A stretch of 64,000 bases of DNA from Circinella umbellata (lineage: Eukaryota; Mucoromycota; Mucoromycetes; Mucorales; Lichtheimiaceae), in the NCBI GenBank assembly GCA_025093555.1, contig JAIWNF010000055.1, forward strand, positions 228,863 to 292,862, given 5' to 3'. The translations under genes and the position numbers were made by a program. Shown piece by piece: positions 31,801 to 41,690 of this stretch. The notes under the pieces are model-generated. The model made no database searches, had not been told where the DNA came from, and saw nothing but the letters and a program-made list of their open reading frames with translations. How positions within the stretch are numbered: the first letter of the stretch is position 1; each line of letters opens with the position of its first letter.

Positions 31801-32504
31801 AACGCTCTTTTTTTTCTCTTGGGAGGTGTTGTATCCAACACATATTATTCATAAAGATAATTATTTGTCATTCTAATTATTAAAGTATAGCGTATCTTTA
31901 ATTATGCTTTGCTGACATTTCGTGTATTTCCCTATTTGGACCATGATTTATAAGAACACAGAAGTCCGTCTTCTATAATGATATAAGGTTACAGCTGCGT
32001 AGATATATCATATCTTCAACTAGGGTTCTTAGTAGACCGATCCGGATCAGATTGGCACCATTTCGAATCCGATCCGTTTTGAAACGGATCGGATTTTCAG
32101 AAATCCGGATTGTCCACGGATTAGAGAATTGCAATCCGAATCCGTTTCGTAAAAATCCAGATTGAATCCGTAATCCGTAATGCAAAAGAATCAATTAGAT
32201 GAAAATTTAGACTATATAGTAGATGTCGCAGTATTTTTTCATGAGAAAAGGTATTTTACAAGATTGTGTATAGTAGTCGTTTGAGATTGTTTTAAGAAAA
32301 GTAAAACATTGGTAACAGAGGTGCATTGTTTTTAGATGATTTTATTATTTTGGTTTGAAAAACATAATAGGAAATAAATAAGTTATAATAAAAAAAAAAA
32401 TTGTAGTAAAAAAAAAATTGTAGTAATAAAAAGTTATAATATGGGAAAAAAGAAGTTACAATGGAAAAGAAAGTTATAGTTGAAAAAAAATTATAGTGGG
32501 AAAG

Positions 32505-32882
32505 TGTAATAGCGCATGACTGATTATTGTATACTTACAATCGGGTTCTATCAGCCAGTTTATGAGGAAGCGTAATAGTTAAGATATTGGTAGAAAGAAA
32601 AGGGGCTCGAGAATATATATGATAAAAACGAATTACTGTTTCCTGGTTGTCAGGAAACCCTTTATTTATATACGTCGAAATATCAGGGGCTAATTTACAT
32701 CTAACTAATATATATCTAATATCAATGATCAACATTTCTATATAGAATAACTATCCTAATATTTCTATATCCAACCATGTGCTCAACCATGCTATCGTCT
32801 ATCCTTAGTATTCCGCGGATAAGCATGTAGATCAACAACCTTATGGTTGAATATATCGTCGTAATGGTCTTACACCATTACA
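32505..32882 (-). repeat. Gypsy LTR (3' with respect to coding strand)
   Basis: 378 bp, boundaries TG...CA, matching 41074-41451 at every base I compared. It is flanked outside by GAAAG. Confidence 0.95.
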
Positions 32883-32894
32883 TTCTCCCCCATC
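32883..32894 (-). promoter_or_regulatory. Polypurine tract of the Gypsy element
   Basis: On the coding strand GATGGGGGAGAA directly precedes the LTR start TGTAATGG. This is where plus-strand DNA synthesis would be primed. Confidence 0.8.
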
Positions 32895-33419
32895 TATATA
32901 ACGTCCACCCATCAATGTAAGAGTGCTGGGGTATCTCGCCGTCAATCCGTCGACATCGTCCAAGTACTTCTTGATTTGCGTCAGTTTCGTACGTCGTCCT
33001 TGGTTTGCTAGCATGTTGTCAATGCGTCGATTTGCGAGTAGGATATACACCGTCCTTAGTGAATTGTCTAAGTAGTATCGTATGCTGGAACCCTTCACAG
33101 CAGTGACGGAAACGTTTTTCGTCAACCTAATCGTCTGCTTCTATCATCCAATATTATCTAAAATCCAAAACCGTCGAAGCAATAGCAAGCCGGGTTTAGG
33201 CCCTCCCCCCTCAATATACCGTCTTGAGAAAGGAACAGAGAATGAGCAAAAAGCGTCTGCAGCATTACGAGCTAAAAAAAAATTGTAGAAAAAGAATCGT
33301 CTTTTCAAAAGAGAGTGAAGTAAAAAAAAATAAAATAAAATAGTCTCTTTTTTTTTTTTTTGTAACACCAAAACCAAAGAGGAAAAATAACAATAAAAAA
33401 AAATACTTAATAAATATTT

Positions 33420-34767
33420 TTATCGTCTTCGTAATTGTTTTGGTGGTCGTCCCCGTCGTCGCTTAGGTGGAGATACATCATCTCGTACATCCTTAGCAGG
33501 TTGTTGCTTTGAAGTAAGATATTCTTGCAATATTTTTGGAGCATTTTCCAAATGCGTCGCTGGTTCCCAAGTAGCTTCATGTAATGGATAGCCTTTCCAT
33601 TTTACAAGGTACTGTAGCTTGTTTCTTCGTATACGATCGTCAAGAATAACTTCAACTTCAAATTCATCGTCAGAACTATTGGTAATCACAGGAGGAGGTC
33701 GTTCAGGTCGTCGATCCTTATCGTCTGGTTCCAAATATTCCTTGAGAGCACTAACATGAAAAACATTATGTGCTTTAATCGTCGCCGGCAGATCAAGCTT
33801 ATATGCAACTGAGCCAATCCGTTTTAAAATTTTGTAAGGACCAGCCCACCGTAGAAGCAGTTTCTTAGTTGGTGCATTGGAATAAACATCAGGATTAAGA
33901 TGTGCCGTCTTAACTAAAACTTGATTTCCAACTTCAAGCACCAAATCACGTCGTTTCCAGTTAGCATACATAGCTTGTCGTTCCGTTGCTTCTTTAATAG
34001 ATTGAGTAACGTCGGTCCGAATGGCATCCAATCGCTTAGCAAGGGCATCAGCATATGCATTATTTACTGCGTCATCACCTTGTCAGAGTGCTGGTGATAC
34101 ATGTTATCCCAAATCCACATAAAAAGGCGTCAATTTTATTGATGCATGTTTGGTATCATTATATGTATGTTCCAACACAGGAAGCCATTCGTCCCAATCC
34201 TTCTGATTATATGCCACATAACGTCGTAACATGTCTTCAAGACTACGGTTTGTGCGCTCAGTCTGACCGTCTGATTCTGCGTGCATACTGGAAGAAAGTC
34301 GTCTCTGAACTCCTAATAGTTTGGTTAAGGCCGTCCAAAATTTAGAAGTGAAGCGTACGTTTCGATCTGATACAATGTCATTTGGCAATCCATGTTGTCG
34401 ATATATTTCGCGCAAAAATAGGTGAGCAAAATCCTCTGCTGTATCTGTCGTCTTGCAAGGAGCGAAATGAGCACGTTTCGAAAAGCGATCAACAAAAACG
34501 GCAATTGCATCAAAATGGCGAGGCGTCTTGGGCAAATGTACAATAAAATCCACTGAAATAGAAGTCCATCGCCCTTCGGCTATTTGTAGCGGTTGAAGTA
34601 ATCCGGCAGGTTTTTGATTCGTCGACTTAGTCCATTGGCATAGGTCACAAGTAGCAATATAACGTCGAACAGTCTTGTTCATATGTGGCCAAAAGTATGT
34701 CCGGCAAAGTCTTTCCATTGTGGCATCAATACCTCTATGTCCTGCTACTGGTGCATCATGAGCGTCA
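33420..34767 (-). pseudogene. Gypsy integrase and chromodomain
   Basis: After the palindromic insertion, pol resumes with AHDAPVAGHRGIDATMERLC and a CDLCQ zinc-binding half, then the catalytic core: D in SVDFIVHLP, D in NDIVSDRNVRFTSKFW, and the E region SSSMHAESDGQTERTNRSLE. TAA at 34106-34104 and a TGA near 34084 interrupt the frame, which then continues to the stop at 33420. The C-terminal part carries the GPY/F-type segment LRWAGPYKILKRIGSVAYKL and a chromodomain, EVILDDRIRRNKLQYLVKWK then GYPLHEATWEP. Chromodomain integrases direct integration to methylated histones in chromoviruses. Confidence 0.9.
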
Positions 34768-36689
34768 GGGGGTTGAACATTAATTTAATGTTTACAAAAT
34801 ATTTATAGAATTCTTAAATTCTATAATATTTTTATATATAAATAAAATAAATGTACGCCAAGAGATTAAAATCAAAATATAAAATATTTTTGATTTTCTT
34901 GGCATTGAAATAATAAAAATATCAAAATTTATGAAATTTTGGATATTTTGAGATTTATGAAATTTATGGATTTTATAAAAATCATAAATTAATATTATAT
35001 ATATTAAAGAAAAATAAAAATATTTATTTTTCAACAACAACAACAACAACACAATAATTATTTACATAATTCTTGTTTATATATATTAAAAAACAAATAA
35101 AATCAATGATTTTCTTGTTTTTAGAATATTTATTTAAATATTCAGATAGCATAGCTATCAAAAAGAATAAAAATTATCAAATTTATTATATAATAAATTA
35201 ATTTTTATCTTTTATATAGAATTTATTTTTTAAATATATTTTTAAAAATATGATTACGTAATCATATTTGATTTTCATATGAAAATTTAAAAATATAAAA
35301 AATATAATTCTTGAAGTTCTACGAACTTTGGAAATATTAAATATATATAAAATAAATTAGACCTAACGCTAATTTATTTTGTTTGTGTAACAAACTTATA
35401 TATATATTTTATTTCTGAAAAAAACAAGATTTGTGTTACAAATATTTGTTTTTTAATATATATAAACAAGAATTATGTAAATAATTATTGTGTTGTTGTT
35501 GTTGTTGTTGTTGTTGTTGAAAAATAAATATTTTTATTTTTCTTTAATATATATAATATTAATTTATGATTTTTATAAAATCCATAAATTTCATAAATCT
35601 CAAAATATCCAAAATTTCATAAATTTTGATATTTTTATTATTTCAATGCCAAGAAAATCAAAAATATTTTATATTTTGATTTTAATCTCTTGGCATACAT
35701 TTATTTTATTTATATATAAAAATATTATAGAATTTAAGAATTCTATAAATATTTTGTAAACATTAAATTAATGTTCAACCCCCTTATAGAAAAGAAATGT
35801 CTTTTCTATATAAATTAACATAAAATATTGATGAATATCTAGAATATTCATCTAGAGGATTAAATATAAATCTGATGATTACAAAAATTTCTTAATTTTT
35901 TTATCATCTATAATATTTATATAAATTAATAAATAAATTTTATTCTTAAAAAAATATTTTTATTTTTTTCAAATGCCAAGAAAAATAAAAACAAAGTGTT
36001 TTTCTTTTTCACAATACACCACAACACCACAACAACAACAAAGGTAAACCTTTCTTGTTCTTATTTATATATATTAAAAAACAAATAAAATCATTGATTT
36101 TCTTGTTTTTCTGTCAAATATTTGACAAAAGAAATAAAAATATATATATAGGTTTGTTACACAAACAAAATAAATTAGCGTTAGGTCTAATTTATTTTAT
36201 ATATATTTAATATTTCAAAAGTTCATAGAACTTTAAAAATTATATTTTTTATTTATTTTAAGTTTTCATATGATAATTATAATTGATTACGTAATCAATT
36301 AAATCATATGATTAAAATAAGTTCTTAAAATAAATTTTATTTAAAAAGTTAAAAATTAAAATTCTTATATATAATAATTTTTGATAATTTTTATACTTTT
36401 TGATAGCTACGCTATCTGAATCTTACAGATTCTAAAAACAAGATTTGTTATACAAATATTTGTTTTTTAATATATATAAATAAGAACAAGAAAGGTTTAC
36501 CTTTGTTGTTGTTGTGGTGTTGTGGTGTATTGTGAAAAAGAAAAACACTTTGTTTTTATTTTTCTTGGCATTTGAAAAAAATAAAAATATTTTTTTAAGA
36601 ATAAAATTTATTTATTAATTTATATAAATATTATAGATGATAAAAAAATTAAGAAATTTTTGTAATCATCAGATTTATATTTAATCCTC
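34768..36689. repeat. Two nested giant palindromes (foldback elements) in the Gypsy pol
   Basis: The first palindrome spans 34768-35783 with arms of about 320 bp (GGGGGTTGAACATTAATTTA and its complement at the far end). The second spans 35855-36689 with arms of about 240 bp (GAGGATTAAATATAAATCTG). A 71-bp spacer separates them. Their loops share AGACCTAACGCTAATTTATT and GATAGC(A/G)TAGCTATC in opposite orientation, so both belong to one family. The arms contain CAACAACAAC repeats. A TCA duplication (34765-34767 and 36690-36692) and the rejoining of TILHD with AHDAPV mark the insertion site. The mirrored peptides encoded in the arms are artefacts of palindromy. Confidence 0.8.
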
Positions 36690-36808
36690 TCATGCAAAAT
36701 TGTATTGAGTAGCGTTGGCATTCGTGGTACACAAAGAAGTCGTCTTCCATCCATATTACGATAAATAATACCATCGTCTAAAGAATATTCGTCATTATCG
36801 TCATTTGT

Positions 36809-39094
36809 TCATAATTTGGATAAGATGTCAGCCCAAAAAGAATCGTCAGCATAATGCTTTGCACAGTCTTTGCCAAACGTCTCCCCCCTCACTGAAAGAA
36901 CAATAGAATAAAGTTCCATAGAAACGTCTGGATGGGAAGGCTCAGAAGGTGGTCGTTTGGAGAGCGCGTCTGCACCGGTATTTTCTTCTCGGGGAATATG
37001 GTGCACGTCAAATCGATATGACATCAATTTTTCCAACAAGCTAATCTGACGTTTGGATAAATTCTTACTCTTGGAATGCATCGTCGATATCGCTCGATTA
37101 TCAGTATATACAGTGAATTTTTTATCGTCGAGATGATGTCTCCATTGGTCAATACAATAAGAAACGGCCAATAGTTCTTGTTCATGTACTGGGTAATTCA
37201 GCTCTGCACTTTTTAACGTCCTTGAAGCATAGGCAACAGGGTGCAATAAACCGTCGTCCTGAACTTGACTGAGAATACCACCAATTGCAACCGTAGATGC
37301 AGCGTCAGTATGCAAATAAAAATGGCGGTCAGGATCCAGAAGAGCCAAAACTGGTGCTGTGGTTAAACGTCGCTTTAATTCAACAAAAGCTTTTTCACAA
37401 TTATCGTCCCATTCCCAAGGTACATCTTTTCGAAGAAGTCGTGTCAAAGGAGCCGAAACCGTCGCATAACCATGACAATATTGCCTATAAAAATTACACA
37501 ATCCCAAAAATGATTGAACGTCTGCAATATTTTTTAAAGTAGGCCACTTCTTAATAGCGTCAAGTTTATGTGGATCACACTTAACTTTATCACCAGATAC
37601 AATATGACCAAGGAATTCCAATTCCGTTTTTCCAAACTCACACTTAGAACTTTTTGCATAAAGTTTGTGTCGTCGAAGTCGGGTAAGTACGTCGCGAAGA
37701 TGTCGAAGATGGTCGTCTGTTGACTTGCTATAAATAAGAATATCGTCCAAATAAATGATAACACAGACATCCAACAGGTCGCGAAAAATATCTTGCATCA
37801 GTCGCATAAAAGTACCAGGTGCTGACGTCAACCCAAAAGGCAGAACCGTAAATGCATAAGATCCATAGCGCGTCAAGAAACTAGTCTTATCTTGGTCTTC
37901 TTTTCGTAAACGGATTTGATGATATCCACTGCGTAAGTCAAGCTTTGAAAGAATACGAGCACCTCGAAGCTGAGCAATAAGATCGTCTGTTCGAACCAGT
38001 GGATATTTGTCCTTGATCGTCAACATGTTGAGAGCTCGATAGTCAACCACCATGCGTAAAGATCCATCCTTCTTACTTACAAAAAGCACAGGGCTACCGT
38101 AAGGAGCGTTGGAAGGGCGAATCCAACCTTTAGCAAGTAAATCGTCCAACGTCTTTTTTAATTCAGCTAATTCACGAGTTGAAAGTCGGTAAAGACGTTG
38201 GGCTGGTGGTTTCGAGCCAGGTTCTAAAGGATTAGCATGGTCAACATGTCGTTTGGGAGGAAGACCGGGAGGTAAATCGTCTGGAAAGCAGTCGTTATAT
38301 TCGTCCAACAATTGAGTCAAACCAGGTACAGTAGCATTTTCACCGTCGAAAATAATTTTTTCTGAATGCAGTACAACAAAACCGTCGTCATATAAATTAT
38401 TTATAAGTTTGTTGCTAGCACAATGCGAAACATACTGTACTTCCATCGGCGAAGGTATCGAACGTGGTTTTACTGAATTAGTTCGCCAGTTGATATCAGG
38501 GTTTTCGTCATAAAGCCAGCTTTTTCCAAGAATAACGTCATGAGCGTCACTGACAATACCAGAAAAAAGTCGTACAGATGAAGTGAAGTCGTCCATTACT
38601 ACGGTTGCGTCCAAGTAGCATGCTGAATGAGTTTGATAGTCGTCTGCAAGTTTTAAGAAAGAACCAGGTGTTGAAAAAGTATTTTTGACCAGGTTTGTTT
38701 TCTCAAGAAAAGACACCGTCACGAAGTCATGTGTGGCACCACTATCAATCAGAATCCTAGCACTATGCCCATTTATAGTACCATCACGTCGGATTAAAAT
38801 ATGCTTTTCCTGCATATTTTTTAAATTAACACCTCCATCTGAAAAACCACAAAAATAATCTGATTCACATATAAAATTAACGTCTTTATTGTGGTAAATA
38901 TTTGAACTAGATAATGAAACGTCTATACTAGTTTTCCTTGAGTTTTGGTCGGACCTTTGCAGGCCCTCGTCGCACTGAAAATCGTCTGCCGCTTTAACTA
39001 ATAGTTTTTTATTTTTTATTTGCTCTTGGTCAGAAACGTCGCAAAATGAGGCACCAACAGGGATGGGCTTGGCTGCTGGTGAAATTAGTTTTTT
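36809..39094 (-). CDS. Gypsy pol: protease, reverse transcriptase, RNase H
   Basis: The frame is open from the slippery heptamer at 39094 in the -1 phase relative to gag, passes an internal ATG at 38815 and stops at TGA 36811-36809. Domains in order: aspartic protease (ILIDSGATHDFV, about 38760), reverse transcriptase (KLDLRSGYHQIRL, then VIIYLDDILIYS with the catalytic DD) and RNase H (FYLHTDAAS, AVSYCIDQWRHHL, FTVYTDNRAIS). After the TGA the same frame continues 36808-36693 with YSLDDGIIYRNMDGRRLL, so the TGA is a nonsense codon inside pol rather than its natural end. Expression as a gag-pol fusion by frameshifting is likely. Confidence 0.92.
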   Translation of the reverse strand, partial: KKLISPAAKPIPVGASFCDVSDQEQIKNKKLLVKAADDFQCDEGLQRSDQNSRKTSIDVSLSSSNIYHNKDVNFICESDYFCGFSDGGVNLKNMQEKHILIRRDGTINGHSARILIDSGATHDFVTVSFLEKTNLVKNTFSTPGSFLKLADDYQTHSACYLDATVVMDDFTSSVRLFSGIVSDAHDVILGKSWLYDENPDINWRTNSVKPRSIPSPMEVQYVSHCASNKLINNLYDDGFVVLHSEKIIFDGENATVPGLTQLLDEYNDCFPDDLPPGLPPKRHVDHANPLEPGSKPPAQRLYRLSTRELAELKKTLDDLLAKGWIRPSNAPYGSPVLFVSKKDGSLRMVVDYRALNMLTIKDKYPLVRTDDLIAQLRGARILSKLDLRSGYHQIRLRKEDQDKTSFLTRYGSYAFTVLPFGLTSAPGTFMRLMQDIFRDLLDVCVIIYLDDILIYSKSTDDHLRHLRDVLTRLRRHKLYAKSSKCEFGKTELEFLGHIVSGDKVKCDPHKLDAIKKWPTLKNIADVQSFLGLCNFYRQYCHGYATVSAPLTRLLRKDVPWEWDDNCEKAFVELKRRLTTAPVLALLDPDRHFYLHTDAASTVAIGGILSQVQDDGLLHPVAYASRTLKSAELNYPVHEQELLAVSYCIDQWRHHLDDKKFTVYTDNRAISTMHSKSKNLSKRQISLLEKLMSYRFDVHHIPREENTGADALSKRPPSEPSHPDVSMELYSIVLSVRGETFGKDCAKHYADDSFWADILSKL

Positions 39095-40752
39095 CCACGG
39101 CCTTTTCCATGAGGTCGAGAAAAACGCTGACCACCATTATTATTATTATTATAGCGTCCACCATTACTTTTATTTTTAGGTGTATAATCTTTAAATGTCG
39201 GGCAGTCACGTCCAAAATGGCCTTTTTCATAACACCTGAAGCATCGATTTTCTTCCAAAACCTTCTTAGAAGAAAGGCCACTTGCCTGTCCATTCCTTTT
39301 GTGGCGGAAACGCTCGGTGTTATCCACTTCCATAGGACTTGGGCCACCAGAAGCAAGACCATCGGATTGTGGTCTTGAATTAACAATAGGGGACGTCGCA
39401 TTAGTCAGTGAATGTGGACCAGAAATAACGGATGAACCACCACGTCGAGCAACACGGAACGGACTTGCTTCACCGTATGAGCCGTCAAAGTGCTCAGCCA
39501 AATGAATGGCTTCATCAAGAGATTTTGGTTGCTCATGATGCAAATGAGCTGCCACAGGAGGTTTCAAGGCTTCAATATACCGGTTCAACGATTCAGTTTC
39601 GTGGATGAAACCGGCACCATCCATTAGGTTCAAGAAGGCTTGAGTAAATTGCGCTACTGAACCATGTTGGCTGCAATTTGCCCATGCACGTCGTCGCAAC
39701 TGAGTGCTATTTGTCGGCAACCAACGGGCACGGAAGACGTCGCAGAAAGAGCTCCAATCATTTGGCATCCTATTGTTAAGCTTTTCGGTACGAAACCAGA
39801 GAAGGGCGTCATCTTCTAACAATAGGGCTGCGTATGAAACATACACGCTTGGCTTGATCGTCTTGTCCATGGAAAAATAATGGTCAAAGCTAAAGAGCCA
39901 AGCTTCAACATCAACAGGCTTTCCTTTACCAGTGAAACGAGTACTGGGACGAGGCAGTTTCATCACTGGAATAGGCATCTTCTTCTTTTTTTGTCGTCGC
40001 GGATGTTGGTCGCCAAAACTAGAATCGCTGCTGTTGCCACCGCTACTACTACCCCCACTAGAGAATTGGCGTCGTGGTAAAGTAGCATGGATAGAGGCCC
40101 ATGAACCAGTGACGTCGTTCTTTACTTCTGGTTTCGCGCCGGCCTGGGGCACATTATTAGGAGGAGGTGGTGGTGGTGCAGAGGAAGATGATGGTTGTGG
40201 TGGTTGCTGGCTTGGAGCCGAAGTCGTCGCAGTCTGTAGTGGTGGTTGAGGCGTCGCTTGTGAACCAACAAGCTGAGATGATAAACGAGTAAACATCTCA
40301 TGGAGCTGCTGCATTTGCTGTTCATGCGCCTGTGCCTGGCGAGCAGCATCGTCGCGCAACTGTTGAATAGTTGCCGCAAAATTGGAGTCAGCACTACCCA
40401 TGGCATCACCCAAACGTCGCTCCATATTGGCAAAGGTGGTGGTTGACTCTTGTAATTGACTGACCATGCGATCATTGGCTTCGTCTAAGGCAACCAGACG
40501 GGCTGACGTCTCCGAGAGTTCATGGCGAATGCCACGGAAATGACCATCAGTTGTCGTCGCATGGTCTTGCAACCCCTGGATCGTCGCTTGTAAATTAGGA
40601 TCGGCAGCAGGAGGGGGGTTGGTCGTCGCTTCATTCGAAGCAGAGGCAACAGGGGTAGTTGTACCACCTGTTCGTCCAAGGTTGGGAGCCGAAGCTGCAG
40701 AACCAGTCGTCTGATCGAGGCGTCGAAGTAGATGATCTTCTTGTTGTTGCAT
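39085..40752 (-). CDS. Gypsy gag with zinc knuckle
   Basis: The first ATG in the frame is at 40752 (MQQQEDHLLRRLDQ), giving 555 residues. A Q- and P-rich N-terminal half with helical segments precedes the capsid-like core (about residues 280-440: RFTGKGKPVDVEAWLFSFDH, WFRTEKLNN...FRARW, FLNLMDGAGF). A CCHC knuckle, CFRCYEKGHFGRDC, is near residue 520, followed by a basic tail. Gag assembles the particle and binds RNA. Its TAA (39087-39085) lies immediately behind A AAA AAC, which allows pol to be read in the -1 frame. Confidence 0.92.
   Translation of the reverse strand: MQQQEDHLLRRLDQTTGSAASAPNLGRTGGTTTPVASASNEATTNPPPAADPNLQATIQGLQDHATTTDGHFRGIRHELSETSARLVALDEANDRMVSQLQESTTTFANMERRLGDAMGSADSNFAATIQQLRDDAARQAQAHEQQMQQLHEMFTRLSSQLVGSQATPQPPLQTATTSAPSQQPPQPSSSSAPPPPPPNNVPQAGAKPEVKNDVTGSWASIHATLPRRQFSSGGSSSGGNSSDSSFGDQHPRRQKKKKMPIPVMKLPRPSTRFTGKGKPVDVEAWLFSFDHYFSMDKTIKPSVYVSYAALLLEDDALLWFRTEKLNNRMPNDWSSFCDVFRARWLPTNSTQLRRRAWANCSQHGSVAQFTQAFLNLMDGAGFIHETESLNRYIEALKPPVAAHLHHEQPKSLDEAIHLAEHFDGSYGEASPFRVARRGGSSVISGPHSLTNATSPIVNSRPQSDGLASGGPSPMEVDNTERFRHKRNGQASGLSSKKVLEENRCFRCYEKGHFGRDCPTFKDYTPKNKSNGGRYNNNNNGGQRFSRPHGKGRGKN
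39088..39094 (-). promoter_or_regulatory. -1 frameshift heptamer A AAA AAC at the gag-pol junction
   Basis: In the gag frame the codons are GGA AAA AAC TAA. Slippage by one base gives AAA AAA CTA and enters the pol frame, which is open from there to 36809. A AAA AAC is a classical retroviral slippery site. A downstream stem-loop was not examined. Confidence 0.75.
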
Positions 40753-41056
40753 GATGTTATTTATTCCAGGATACGAATGATCGGTATCAGAGGAATCAGG
40801 TTGTAGAGAAGTAGTAAGAGAGGTACAGCGAAACTTGAGTTTTTTTGATAATTTGTTAAAAAGGGTTCTAAAAACGTCCGAGACCAAGAGAAGACTCGTT
40901 AGAAAATATTCTTTTTTATAATCGGTTAAGAGAAACCGTGTGTATATGATGAACGTCTCATATATAAGCCCAGCTCATAAAAAAATAACGTCGAGCAAAA
41001 ATGAATTATTATTTTTTTTTTTTTTTTTTTTTTTTTAATAATAAAAAAAAATAAAA

Positions 41057-41071
41057 CCGCTGTCACTACCA
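41057..41071 (-). promoter_or_regulatory. Primer-binding site candidate of the Gypsy element
   Basis: On the coding strand TGGTAGTGACAGCGG begins 2 bases after the LTR end. TGG would pair with the CCA tail of a tRNA; which tRNA cannot be told here. Confidence 0.6.
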
Positions 41072-41073
41072 AT

Positions 41074-41451
41074 TGTAATAGCGCATGACTGATTATTGTA
41101 TACTTACAATCGGGTTCTATCAGCCAGTTTATGAGGAAGCGTAATAGTTAAGATATTGGTAGAAAGAAAAGGGGCTCGAGAATATATATGATAAAAACGA
41201 ATTACTGTTTCCTGGTTGTCAGGAAACCCTTTATTTATATACGTCGAAATATCAGGGGCTAATTTACATCTAACTAATATATATCTAATATCAATGATCA
41301 ACATTTCTATATAGAATAACTATCCTAATATTTCTATATCCAACCATGTGCTCAACCATGCTATCGTCTATCCTTAGTATTCCGCGGATAAGCATGTAGA
41401 TCAACAACCTTATGGTTGAATATATCGTCGTAATGGTCTTACACCATTACA
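41074..41451 (-). repeat. Gypsy LTR (5' with respect to coding strand)
   Basis: 378 bp, matching 32505-32882 base for base by eye, flanked outside by GAAAG (41452-41456). The LTR would carry the promoter. Confidence 0.95.
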
Positions 41452-41690
41452 GAAAGTTATAGTAGTAAAAAAAAAGTTATAGTAATAAAAAAGTTTATAG
41501 TGAAAAAAAAGTTTATAGTGAAAAAAAAGTTATGGTGGTGGTAGAAATACATAGTTGGAAGTTGAATTTGGCTATGCAAAATAAAAACGAGCGATGGTTT
41601 TGAAAATGAGCCACCTTTCCAAATTGGGCCACTTAACGAAATTGACGCTAAAACCTTGAAATTGAGCCATGCTGACCGAATTTAAGTTAT

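Larger units (their letters stand above)
30484..31835 (-). mobile_element. Damaged relative of the Rep/DDE element
   Basis: Positions 30484-30616 match the right-end block of the Rep/DDE element (27866-27988) in the same orientation, sharing CATGCCAAGACAT, AAATTAATTTAATAAAAATT and GACTGGTC. From 30617 to about 31835 is the 5' half of the DDE transposase on the minus strand up to the leader CCTCCCAAGAGAAAAAAAAG. The Rep gene and the transposase C-terminus with its chromodomain are missing. Because the end block faces the wrong way relative to the transposase, simple internal deletion does not explain the structure; inversion or insertion of a second end is needed. Confidence 0.75.
32505..41451 (-). 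mobile_element. Ty3/Gypsy chromovirus-type LTR retrotransposon
   Basis: Two 378-bp LTRs (TGTAAT...ATTACA) that look identical by eye enclose gag, protease, reverse transcriptase, RNase H, integrase and chromodomain on the minus strand. The target duplication is GAAAG (32500-32504 and 41452-41456). A purine tract GATGGGGGAGAA on the coding strand touches the 3' LTR (32883-32894), and a primer-binding site candidate TGGTAGTGACAGCGG lies 2 bases inside the 5' LTR (41071-41057). A 1.92-kb palindromic insertion splits pol. Identical LTRs imply recent insertion, yet at least three stops interrupt pol. Confidence 0.95.

Noticed and set aside
32535..32735. 66-residue frame present in both Gypsy LTRs
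   Set aside because: It is duplicated because the LTR is duplicated; no coding signal.
34792..35759. Two nearly identical peptides (MLLLLL...) on opposite strands
   Set aside because: They come from the two arms of a palindrome; AT-rich, low complexity, with the Leu run produced by a TTG repeat. Not genes.
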